NCBI GenBank assembly: GCA_038087015.1
Contig: JASBNA010000003.1
Span: 558,001-622,000 of the forward strand
From: Cerrena zonata
Lineage: Eukaryota > Basidiomycota > Agaricomycetes > Polyporales > Cerrenaceae
Direction of reading: 5' to 3'
DNA length: 64,000 nucleotides
Shown here: one piece after another, positions 47,052 to 57,737 of the stretch
Layout of the letters: each line of letters starts with the position of its first letter
How positions within the stretch are numbered: position 1 is the first letter of the stretch
Position numbers and translations under genes: made by a program
The notes under the pieces: generated by a model
Database searches by the model: none
Seen by the model: the letters and a program-made list of their open reading frames with translations, nothing else
Told to the model about the DNA's origin: nothing

Positions 47052-49744
47052 CTATTTCTTCTTGGAGTCACGAACGCTAAGCACCAGCTGATCTTCATCT
47101 TCCAGGTTATACATCGCTATCGAATGCGAGTTCGTAAGCAATTTGTCGGCGTATGAGAACCTAATCCTCGACGACGCTAATGCACTTCCCGTATGCTGGA
47201 GTACACGGTCACGAAGTGTAGAGACGAAGAGAGTAACAGGCAAGTCAGGAATAGTGACGACCGTTCCGTCCAGTTTCCACTCTGGCTTAGAGGGATCATT
47301 GGGAAGTTGTATCCGAAGTGAGATAGGATGCTAATAGACGACACAAAAATAGTCAGTAACATGATATCTAACGGTAGAATCGTATCACGACTCACAGGAT
47401 GCATATTAGTCCAAGCTTCCTCGGGATACAAAGCACCGCCGGGCAGCTTCGCAACCTTCTGCCTCTTCGCTGGGGGAGCCCCATCATCTGCACCACCCTC
47501 CATCTCATCGGCACTCCTGACCATACCAGTCTGAGGTGGTGGTACGGACATAGCAGCAGCACGAGCAGGATGCATCATAGGAGCACCCACTGGTGGTGGC
47601 TGGTAGCCAAACGGTTGAGGTGCATCCATACCTTGATAATGGAGAGGTGGGAGCATGACAGGAGGCGCGGCTGGAGGATACATTGATGCTGGCTGAGGAC
47701 CGGAGGAGATGGTTGCTGCTGTGAAGGCCGGGTTCGGAGGGACACCGGCTTGAGTGGGTGGAGGTGGGAGAGAAGCTGGGGCTGTTGGGAGGGATGTCAG
47801 AGGTGCTGGAGCTGCTGCTGGACCGATTCCAGGACCAATTGCGCCTGCTTCTTGTCTGTCAAATAAATACGAACATCAGTAACATATAAACGCGAGTTAT
47901 ATGAGAGACGTACGGTCCAAGACCTTTGGCCCTATGGATAGCGGCAATTTGTTCATCGAAGTTGACATTCGACGAGAACTTGTCGAGGGTGTTGGCTTTG
48001 GAAGCAGTATGACCGTCCCAAACAACCTTCTCCCTCTCCCTCCTCCGAACTCTCTCTTCCTCCTCTTCCTTCTTCCGCTTCTCTTCATCTTCCTCGGCAC
48101 CGAAGATATCGACACGAGTACGTGCGAGATTCTTGAGTGACGAAACGACGTTGGCACCACGTTGTAACTCCGAGGCTTGTGCCTTACGAGCTTCGAGCAC
48201 ATCACGCTGTGATTTCCAGCGGGGGTCGAGCAGTTCGATACGCATGTGTTCTTGCAACTCGTCCACGGGAATTTGCTGTCCACAAATAGTACATGTGGTA
48301 AGCTTTTCGCCCTTTTTCGAAGAAACTAAGATAATATAATGTTAGATATTAGAAGTTGATGATTAAGAGAGACTGGATAGAACTCACGTTTTGGAACATA
48401 ATCTGTCCTGATTTTCATTGGTCCGCCGGCCTCCAACGAGCTTGCTTGAATAGCACGAGCCCTCTCCAGCTCTCTCTGCCTCTCCTCCTCTTCCCGACGT
48501 CTCCTCTCATTCTCTTCCTTGTCCTCATCATCGCTCTCGTCCATCGCAGTATCTTCCTCTTGCTGAGCTAGGCTTGCAGCGGCAGCAGCAGCATCGTCTT
48601 CAGCATGTTTCGCTCTAATAGCTTCCACTTCATCGACCGTAGTCTCCATGACCATAGCAGCCATTCGTTTTTGTGTAAGAGTCATATTTTCAACTTCTTG
48701 CAAGCTCATAGGCGGTGGAAGTTCTGAAGTGGTGTCAGCAGCAGTGAATTCGATAGTCTGAACGATAGCATAGTCGTGCCAATCAATCTCAGCAAACGCT
48801 CCTGTAACACAAGTAAATGACACGTTAGTTCTAATTTCATTGAGTCGAGCGTGATATATACGCACTCTTTTCAGCTTCCCTGTCGTCTTCCCTCTTCTTA
48901 TCTTGCTCGCGCTTGTTTTGTTCCCACTTGGCACGCTTGCGACCAAGTTCAAGGTCTTTCCACCGATTGCCGGGTTCTGTACGTTGCTTTAGTTGATCAA
49001 GCATCTCTTTGTTCGGTAAGAGTACTTTCGAATATTGATCCACCATACGGTTAAAGTACCCAAACAAAGAGTGATTCGGACGCAAGAAATCGAATTGGTA
49101 GTTGCGGCCTTCTTTCTGTGAGAGCGAGGCAAGGAAGGCTCGACCTCTACGAGCCGTGAACAATGCTGTGAGCTTCATGATATCGCTAGGGTACATAGAT
49201 TCAGTTAGACTTTATATGAGAGCAAAATAGGAACGCACAGGTCAACAGAACTAATGTTCGGAATATCCAGAATAAATTCCGGCACGGGAGGCTCAATACC
49301 TCTATCGACCACTTTCTCTGGGACTTTCTCGGCTTCCTGTCCAGGTTCTTTGGCCACTGGTTCTTCATCTACTTCCCCCCTCGCTACTTTCTCGGTTCGA
49401 TGCCTATAGTATGCATTGTAAGGGTCGGCTGAGTTGAGGAATGAGAACTTTGGGTCGTGACGCTGGCCTTCACGAATCTTGTCTTCGAATTGAGGTGGAT
49501 TCGCAGAACGAGCGACGAATGCGGCGGTTCGGTCGATTACAGCTGTACATTTAACACGAATACATATTTTATCAGAATACGTAGGAATGAGAGCGAATGA
49601 TAATAACTCACATTTGATTTCTGGAGGTGGAAGAATAAGTCCACTAGCAAACTTGGGTTCCTTAGGGTACCCGTCCAATGACGCGTCGCCATTCGTGTGT
49701 CCATTTGGGATATCAACAGGTGTGTCTACTGCCATGGCACTCAT
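47052..49744 (-). CDS. U2 snRNP splicing factor SF3A1/Prp21
   Basis: Subunit of SF3a in the U2 snRNP, needed for branch-site recognition. SURP1: VIDRTAAFVARSANPPQFED and PKFSFLNSADPYNAYYRHR. SURP2: ALFTARRGRAFLASLSQKEG and PNHSLFGYFNRMVDQYSKVL. The middle contains the PRP21-like segment FAEIDWHDYAIVQTIEF. It is followed by acidic/coiled stretches and TTCTICGQQIPVDELQEHMR. A Pro-rich linker precedes the C-terminal ubiquitin-like domain (LPVTLFVSTLRDRVLQHTG, ending LVLSVRDSKKK). Length is about 770 residues, normal for the family. About seven introns. The start shares a 172-bp divergent promoter with the mitoribosomal mL60 gene. Confidence 0.93.
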
Positions 49745-49916
49745 GCTAGGCAGAATGTATGCAAAAGGTGGTCGTAGGACAAGGATCGCTTTGGTTCACC
49801 TGGTTCACCAGCAACTCAGTGAGTGAAAGTGCTTAGTCAGCAGCGTCTTCCCCTTTCGGACGCTCATTTCGACCTTGAACTGTAACGTCGAGTTGTTGTG
49901 AACGGGATGTTTGGTG

Positions 49917-50394
49917 CATTCAGACCCACACAGGCGAACTTTGTTGGTCTTCTATGGTATGTGCTTCAGTGATGTTCCGCTGTTTGTATACTGAATTCAC
50001 GGAAACTATAGGAAGACACCATGGAAATTGTCACCAACTCGTAAAGCAAATGCTCGTGCTCGTCTGAAGAAAGTGGATGCTGTCATCGAGGCTGTTAGAG
50101 CTAGTGGTGTAGAGTGTGCTGCACTGGTATGTCAAACGCTACACTTGATGCGGTCTCATTTATTCATTCCTCACTAGACCAAAGCTCTCGAACTGCCGAA
50201 GGAACATGAGATGCCACCGAAAGACAAGTACACCGTCTTTTCACCTCATGAGCGAGGATACCGAAAAGGCATTCACAAAGTGCCAAAATGGACCAGGGTA
50301 TGTCAAACAAATCAGTTACATTCTAACCTAATTCCATGTTGAAACGACGTAACCTGCATAGATCACTCAGCGAACGAATCCTCTCGGTTTCTAA
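49917..50394 (+). CDS. Mitochondrial large-subunit ribosomal protein mL60 (Mrpl31)
   Basis: Fungal-specific protein of the mitochondrial large ribosomal subunit. [40 protein letters not shown] and [20 protein letters not shown] are the conserved blocks, ending [13 protein letters not shown]. Three introns (about 49957-50011, 50130-50178, 50298-50362) join in frame. About 105 residues, basic, with the N-terminus probably acting in mitochondrial import. Convergent with CMS1. Confidence 0.85.
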
Positions 50395-50479
50395 GGTCAT
50401 TATTCATTACAGCGCATGTACACTATCTACAGGCTGAACAGTTCAGCCCACTAATCTATCCCCATAATGACAAAATGCA

Positions 50480-51597
50480 TTATAGAAGCACAACTTGGGT
50501 CTTCCCTTCCTTAATCCGTTGAAGTACTTTTGGATGACCAAGTATAGTCTTGAAGACTTCGTCCCTTGTCTCAGGAATGTCAAGTAGACTCCGCTTCTTC
50601 GCGTCCCGATAGGAAACATCCAGTATAACATGCGAAAGTTGTGACGTTTGTAATGCGTCTGAAAGCACGCCATTAGTTTGCTAAACTACATTGCAAAGTT
50701 GCGAAAAATCATTTACCCAATTCAAGGAGCTTGCCTAACCTTCCAGGAGTACCAATGGCTGATGACAGCTTTGTTCTCTTCATATACTCGACATGTTCTT
50801 CCAGTTTAAAGTGACGTGCAAATAGCTTCGCTACATCGCCACCTTTCTCGCCACGAAACTTCTTGTCCTTCAGGATCCGCGTTACATCCGCTACTCGGAG
50901 AGCTGCCCCTGCAACAAAGATTAGTGTCGGGGAACCTGGTGACTTTGGTCTCTGAGCAAGTCGTATTTTTAGCGTGGGCAGCACTAAAAGAGGATAAAAA
51001 GTCTCAGTAATAGAATACTGCGGTTTGGTAATATTGCAACGTACACTGCGTGGTGAATTCCAATAGTTGGTCTATGTTGCGGGAGCCCGCCCAGGACGAG
51101 GTGTCAGCGAGCGAACTCTCTATCTACGTGCTCAATTCAGATCATCCCATGCATTGCAAGACACAAGCTGCTTACCGGGAATCTGCATGTCTGCAAGCTC
51201 GATTGAAGACATCTTGGAGAACGTTTTGGCTTGCATTGCAGACAAATAGTCTGCAAGCATGACGGGAGGCTGAGCAGCGACTGAGGTTTCAACTACTTCA
51301 GCTTGCTGTGCTATCTTCTGCTTCTGTACATCATATGAGTAAAGACACCTGACAGTCGGCGCATTACCATACCTTGGCCTTACGCTCCTTTTCTTTTTCC
51401 CTCCGCTTTCTCTTCTTCGCCGCAGCAGCTTCATTAGGGATAGGTTCTGCTTTGGTAGGTTCTGTCTCGTCCGCACTTAGGAGGGCTGTGATGTCTTCGT
51501 CTTCAGGGGAATGATAGTTGTCTTCCTCATCAGACAGGGCGACGAGTTCGTCGGGCACAAAGTCGTCGTCGAGGTCGTCGCCGCCGTGTTTGCTCAT
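50480..51597 (-). CDS. CMS1: 90S pre-ribosome factor CMS1 (CMSS1 family)
   Basis: Nucleolar component of early small-subunit pre-ribosomes. An acidic N-terminus (MSKHGGDDLDDDFVPDELVA) is followed by a basic KKRKRREKEKERKAK stretch, then QPPVMLADYLSAMQAKTFSK. The helicase-like but inactive C-terminal half has SPTLIFVAGAALRVADVTR, the TPGR element in SSAIGTPGRLGKLLEL, and HVILDVSYRDAKKRSLLDIP. There is no Walker A, as usual in this family. About 290 residues, five introns. It is divergent from the ERI1-like gene (450 bp between starts). Confidence 0.86.
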
Positions 51598-52047
51598 GGT
51601 GAGTGTCGTCAACGTTAGAGATACAGATAAAGTTGGGTATAGAGGCCGAGGAAGGATTTTGATGCGCGTCATTGCCGTTGACATCAGTCGGTTTCTCACG
51701 CATGTTTCAGGTGAAAAAAATGATCGGAAAAAGAGAAGAAATAGTGTGCACGCGACCGCAGAAAACGACGGTAAGGTGGAGAGAAAAGTGGATTCTTGAA
51801 TTCTCTTACTCGCCATCGTCTGACCTCGAGACCTCTGAACATTCCAAACGACTGGTCTCCCGCAGATAAGCAAACCATAAAACACCGCTAGTCTGAATCT
51901 TGGCGCTCAGCGGGCGTGTCTTGGCGCACCCGGGCTGGAAGAGAGACAGAGTTGAATTGATTGGCATGTCATTTCGCTTTCTTGCATCATGTTCACTATC
52001 TAACCCCTCATCTCTCTTTCCACAGCCCACGACAGTCTGCACCGACC

Positions 52048-53445
52048 ATGATCCTGCTCAGACAATCGACGACCGACCTATTTTTGCTAGCCCTCCTTGC
52101 TTCGATCGTCCTTGTCTTTGTGTTCCTCAGAAGGAGGCGGTCCTCTATTAAAGTGCCAGAAGAAGCGCCCAATGATAGCAAAACTCCTATAGCTGCCACC
52201 CTTCCCAATTCAATTCCCTCCCCCTCCCCGTCACTATCTGCGATACCCCCAGACACGAATGATATGATTCACGAACCTTTCATTGACCGTACGTACGTTA
52301 AACAGTCATACGACGCCTTCCTAGTCCTCGATGTCGAGGCCACCTGCATGCCTGGAACCGACTTCAACTACCCTAATGAGATAATTGTGAGTTGCTGACG
52401 TAGCCACACAAAGAGTCATCACTTACATACTCGGCTCCAGGAATGGCCTGTGTTACTACTGCGATGGAAAGACAGAGACGCTGTAGGTCGAGCGAACAAG
52501 TTGCAGGTGGTGGATGAATTTCGGAGCTTCGTGAAGCCTGTTTGGAGACCACAGCTCTCTCCATTCTGTACAAGCCTGACTGGCATAACCCAAGTTTGTT
52601 TTTCATTACACATGTTATTTCAGCAGTTTTCAATTCAACAAACGCACCTGCACTTAGGCCGATGTAGACAATGCCCCTCACTATACCGCCGTCATCGCAA
52701 AGTTCAGAGAATTCCTAGTACGGCATGGCCTAATCGACCCTGTATCCAATACACCCCTAGTACGATTCTGTTGGTGCACAGATGGCCCGTGGGATATACG
52801 CGATTTTGTAGTTAAACAGTGTTTCATCTCGAAGGTCAGAATCCAAATTCACAAGTCGAGCGGCACCTTATATGAAGAACACACACTGATCCAAGCTCCG
52901 ATAGATCCCAATCCCGACATGGCTTTCAGGCGACGTCATTGATGTTCGTCGCGTCGTGAGTAGATGGCAGGAAAAGCACGACCCGCCTGCGAAGAGACCT
53001 AAAGTACGGAACTTAAATCCCATTCGTGTGTCAGATACCAATGTTCAAGTACCATTACAGTCTGCTTTTCCACAGCCACAAGGCACTTATCTACCCATCC
53101 CGCGTCAACTCCATCTGTTGAGCCTCTCACCCTTTGAAGGACGCCAACACTGTGGCCTCGACGTGAGTGGTCCTCTTCCCATCTTATCTCACGAGTATCG
53201 TTCCTGACAAAAGAGGATTGAAAACCCTTTCACTCGGTCCGATATTCATTCATGATCGCACTTCTCAGGATACGCGCAATGTTGCACGGATCGTTATTGA
53301 GCTCGCGCGCCGAGGCATGCGTCTACGGCCAAACACTCCAATCAACCCCAACCGACGATGGCCCTGGATGGGCAGGTATGGGAAGATCCTGGAGGACAAT
53401 GTTGTATATCCAGCGTTCCTACCACAGGTTTCTCCGAACCTGTAA
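52048..53445 (+). CDS. ERI1-type DEDDh 3'-5' exoribonuclease with N-terminal membrane anchor
   Basis: Exonuclease of the ERI1 group, which trims histone mRNA, 5.8S rRNA and small RNAs in other eukaryotes. The first catalytic pair is in FLVLDVEATC (DxE). FVKPVWRPQLSPFCTSLTGI followed by TQADVDNAP gives motif II. FCWCTDGPWDIRDFV carries the next aspartate. WLSGDVIDVRRVVSRW and finally GRQHCGLD-DTRNVARI supply the His and last Asp (HxxxxD), split by an intron. Unusually, the chosen start MILLRQSTTDLF leads straight into a hydrophobic segment LLALLASIVLVFVFLRRRR, a signal anchor. A Ser/Pro linker follows. About five introns. No SAP domain is present. The catalytic assignment is firm; localisation is inferred. 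Confidence 0.85.
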
Positions 53446-54173
53446 TGCTGGCTAGCATGTTGTACGACTATGACTCGGTGGAGATACTGTTTGTTCTTTG
53501 TTGTTGTTCGTTTTGTGTATTACTTAGCTGTTCCTATTTTTTGTACCTTGGCACCCAACTCGGAGCCGTCTAACCCACCTCTCATCTATAATTATCGCAT
53601 TCCAAACTCCATAAAGACGCCAAGGGAGGCTCCGACGATCTGTTGAAGTGGGAACGCTTGGCACCAGTACGTGCAATCAGTATATCATTCTTTCTCACCC
53701 AAATCCGGATCCACGTCACCGTCTGGCGGGCGGAGGGAATATCTTCCCGAAGAGAGATCGACGGGTAGAAGCTTGAGAGATTGACTACCTTACCGGAAAC
53801 CCGAATGGTCATTCTTTCTCATGAACGTGGCCTCGACGTCGATAACTCGACGATTTCGACATTTCCGCTCCTTCGGCACCTCGAAGATGTCTAATTAAGC
53901 GTGGATGCACACACTCCCACACTCGGCTGTTATTTGAACATTGCTTCCGTATGAACCGTCATGAATAGATATAAAAATAGACATTATTCTAATGCACTCT
54001 AAGAAAAATTGTATCCTGTGAAGACCATTACGCCGTTCGCAGGTGTGTCCATGTGGTTTGAACAAAGATGGTTATGATGTCGTGAATGAAATATTTGGGA
54101 TTAAGTTTCAGGCAACCGAATCCAACGTATGATAAGTAGTGAGGCGTGCAGATATCATGACTGGGGTCTTTGT
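53446..54173. other. 3' region between convergent genes
   Basis: About 0.7 kb between the ERI1-like stop and the stop of the membrane reductase-like gene. A 76-codon minus frame (53582-53812) has no recognisable feature. No gene called. Confidence 0.45.
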
Positions 54174-56347
54174 TTAGAAGTCCCATAGTGTACCGAAGCA
54201 GGGGATGCCCGACTCTTTGCAACCCTACAACGCAAGGGATATAAGTATCAAGACATTCGAGAAACCGGAGCGGAAGCATGGTCGACGTACCTCCATCATT
54301 TCCGAGTTACCAATATAATTGGATGTGATGAATACGACTGCGGATGAGAAGTTTAGTATACGAAGTCATGCGGCATAGGTAGAGTTCGGTCGCACCTTCT
54401 GCGTTCCATGATTGGTAGACCTCTCTCAAGATCTTCATGGTATCGGGTCTTCCGCCACGAACTTTACTGTCCCAGAGAAGAAGACGCTCTGGCTCGACGT
54501 ATCTGTGAATAAGTCCGCTAATGGTAGGACCGAAAGTTTTCTCTTGGTCGGAACCTATACCACAGCTCGTTAGCCACATATCGGAAATGAGGACATGGGA
54601 GTTGGAACGTACCGATCCAGATCAAATACCTTGATGATTGCAAAGACGTCAGCGGCTGCTGTCAGATTGAAACCCTGAATGAATGGAGCTTACCAGTTCG
54701 GTGACTGGATACATGTCGACAAAGCAGCGCCAATACCAGTACCTGTGCAGATACGGATGCCCCGCTTGTAAAGGGTCGATGTGTTCGAAACACCGGCGAA
54801 CTATGGTCATCAAGTTAATTAGGAATGTGAGTCCTGTAAAACTTGATGCCGACACATACCTTCAATTCACGGGTCCACAGCGTTCGGGGTGGATCGTTGA
54901 CAAGGCTACGGGTGAAATCACCTTGCACACCACAGATCATGTAGTGGTATTTAGCGTGTGTACCCTCTCTGTAACCATCACTAAGTATGAAACGAGAAAG
55001 TGAAGAAACACAATGCAACGCACGAGATAATACCGAAAGCATGATATTCCTTGACCGGGTGTCGACTAATACGTCCAAGGAGACCTTGTTGCATCCCACG
55101 GCGGAACCGAACAATTGCGACTTTGGGAGATGGAAGCTCGATATCAACGGGAACTTCGCGAGTACAGATCCACGGAAGGGCGATGCTTGACCGTCCGTCA
55201 ATACGCGTTCAATATCGGGAGAAACAACCAAGACTTACAACAACGTCATACCCATAACGTACCAGAAGTCTTGCTGGCGGACGAGATGAACACCATCAAG
55301 CTTCCAGGTGCGAGTTGTCGGGTCCCAGATGTCTCCCAAGATAGTGAACGCCCCTACGAAAGATTCGGGGTGAGTATGGCCGCGAAAACAAAAATAACGA
55401 TATCTTACATGTGAGGAAGAGACCTGTCCAGCCGACGAAACGATGGTGACGCTCGAAAACGCTGAACAGCCGTTAGTTTAGGAGAAACAATTATGATATG
55501 ATATCATGAACATACTTGTGGTGGGTGTTGCGGACCCATGGAATCGCAGCACAAGCAGTGAGGAATACCGCAACATTGGTGAGAATACCAGTGACCAAGA
55601 TAGAAACATGTTCGTTTGGTCGGTTCTGATATGTCCTTACCATCTTGAGGATCAACCAGGCGATAGCAGAGGTAGCACAGCCCGAGTGAATACCGCCGAG
55701 ATGTTGAAGCACCGAAGTACATCCTAATCGGAATTTGAGGGGTGCCCACTGTGATGAAAAAAATGAAGGTGAGCACGAACGCATATTGCATGATGGTCAA
55801 TACTAACCTTGGCAAAGCAGGTGTTCACGAAGAGGTAGAGAAGACGACCAAATATTTCGTTACGCATGAGGATTGCGAAGTTGAAGTTCGCAACTACCAT
55901 GGCACCACTGTACTTGACTGCGTATGGGAAATGCCCCGATGCAGCAAGTCCGAGACCAATCATATTGAGCGAGAAAGTGAAAGTGAAGAGTTTTCTAAAT
56001 GATAAAAGAAATTACAATATGTCTCCGAGACGAGTATGTGTACCACAAACCTGTAGGTATTGAACCATAGTTGCCAGAGGATCCATTTTGAGGCCTTCTT
56101 CTTTGGCTTCTTAGGAGCAGGGGCTTTGGGAGCAGGGTGCTGCGCCCGCAGTCTTCTCCTTGCTGGGGAGAGGATCGACGGTTGTGACAATGGCAAGTTC
56201 CTTCTTCTCATCCTTAAAAGGATCTTCCTTCTTATCCGAAGGGTAGCTCACTGGGCTCACAGGAGCCGGGCGTACAACTTCAATAGTACCTCGTTCAGCA
56301 TCGTCGTAAGCAGGTGCAGCACCAGTAGTCGTTGGTTCTGTAGACAT
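54174..56347 (-). CDS. Integral membrane protein with reductase-like C-terminal fold
   Basis: Member of a family widespread in Agaricomycetes and often labelled non-ribosomal peptide synthetase-like, although it has no NRPS domain. A Pro/Lys-rich cytosolic N-terminus (MSTEPTTTGAAPAYDDAERG) precedes several helices. Conserved histidines sit in VLQHLGGIHSGCATSAIAW and ERHHRFVGWTGLFLTW, a layout recalling haem-binding membrane reductases. The soluble half begins LPWICTREVPVDIELPSPKV and has RFRRGMQQGLLGRIS, EYHAFGIIS and KYHYMICGVQGDFTRSL. Near the C-terminus IWIGSDQEKTFGPTISGLIH and GRPDTMKILREVYQSWNAE end in GIPCFGTLWDF. Introns were resolved so that all these join in frame. Electron transfer is an inference from fold resemblance. 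Confidence 0.75.
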
Positions 56348-57737
56348 GGTGAGAAAGGAATAAGAAAGACGTCCGAGTGAGCAGAACGAGGCGTTGACGG
56401 GTCCTCTTAGCAAGTGTCGGGGGAGGAGTAGTGTCCGTGGAGCAATGTTCTGCACAGGGCTACTTATGTACTACAGTATCATATACGGCATATGAAGCCG
56501 GTGCAGAGATATGCGCCCCGATGATTCCACGAGGGAGGGATTGTCCAAAGGAGGGAAACGCTGAAAGTAGCCGGATTGACTCGCAGGAACTTCACAACAT
56601 TATGTCCTCCATGCTGGATCCCCTGAGAAGCGGAGCCTCCGCTAGGAACGCATCGCCATATCTAGTAATCAAGAATACAGCTAAACAAATGACTTACAAA
56701 ACATGAAAAGATATGTCAAGAGTATGACCTCACAGACGTCCTCGAGTGCCCTGTCTACATTCCGAACCGAGTCCACTGTCCGGACGGCTAACGTACGCGA
56801 ATAATGACAGGCTGCGGACCGTCAATCTTTGCGCCCAGATGCCGTGCTGAAAACAACCAAATACAAATTAATCGCAAGCAGATGTGGGTGAACATTGACC
56901 GTCTGAAACTGATAACTCCCAGTGCTTCCCACTGCTGTGGGACAATATGCAGCGCCAAACCGCAAGGCTGTCCGACAGTTCCAAGGAACAGGTATTATGA
57001 TGGTAGTGCCCAAACCTATTGGTTGACAGAGCGTCGGATTTGCTTCCCTGCGTGTAGGAAAGGGAGTACCAGATGTGTCACTTTCACCCCGAATTCGCAC
57101 GGAACGAGTATGCCGTTCCCAGGACTTAGCTGCTATCACGATTTCGGAGGGAACGTTTCTTGGGAGCGGTTAGTCGTTGCTGCAACGAGGAGTTATCAGC
57201 GGGTTATCTTTTCTCTTGAAGCGTTCTGCAACTTCAATTTCTACACGTACCGGTGCGTTGGATCAGAACGTTGTTATGTTCCGCACACCATGCCAAGGTG
57301 GATTGACGGATTCCGCTAATACCAGCAATAATGGATCTGCACCAACACTCATCTGCGCCCGACAGCTACGATAAACTTGGCTAGTATTGAACAAGCTACC
57401 ATACGTGACGCTGCTGGCAATTCTATGACTGAGTAGTATGAGTCGGCCAATACCGAATCTTCCTCGAGGGCTGGTCTGATCCAATAGAAAGCGAGCGTCA
57501 AATCGTCTACATCTTGCACCGAATGCCAATTCGGGCAATGTAGTTCGTGATGACCCGTATGATCAGGGGGAAAAGGGTAAGGAACAGACGGAGTACAAGA
57601 TACACGGATAACAGATAGAACAGCCGAGAGCTACAAATCAGACAGCAGGACTTACAACAATGGTAAGCTCCAATCAAAGGGTATGGCAGACATGAGACCC
57701 AAAGCCAGGGTATCGGTAAAGTGTGCAATCGCCGAAA
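56348..57737. other. 1.4-kb region between the membrane gene and NDC80
   Basis: A 171-codon Cys-containing plus frame (56804-57319) and a 105-codon minus frame overlap here. Neither shows a signal peptide, domain motif or splice context. A later plus frame includes RTPCQGGLTDSANTSNNGSA, which looks protein-like and may be a relic. No gene is called. Confidence 0.35.

Noticed and set aside
55150..55265. Open frame reading SPDIERVLTDGQASP in the membrane reductase-like gene, suggesting frameshifts
   Set aside because: It lies in an intron with a strong GTAAGT donor. Splicing to GGTCAAG restores FIALPWICTREVPV, the expected family sequence.
54174..56347. Non-ribosomal peptide synthetase
   Set aside because: No adenylation, thiolation or condensation motifs are present. 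The protein is a membrane protein of about 600 residues.
56804..57319. 171-codon Cys-containing ORF on the plus strand
   Set aside because: No signal peptide, domain, or conserved pattern. It overlaps an equally plausible minus frame. Most likely a chance frame.
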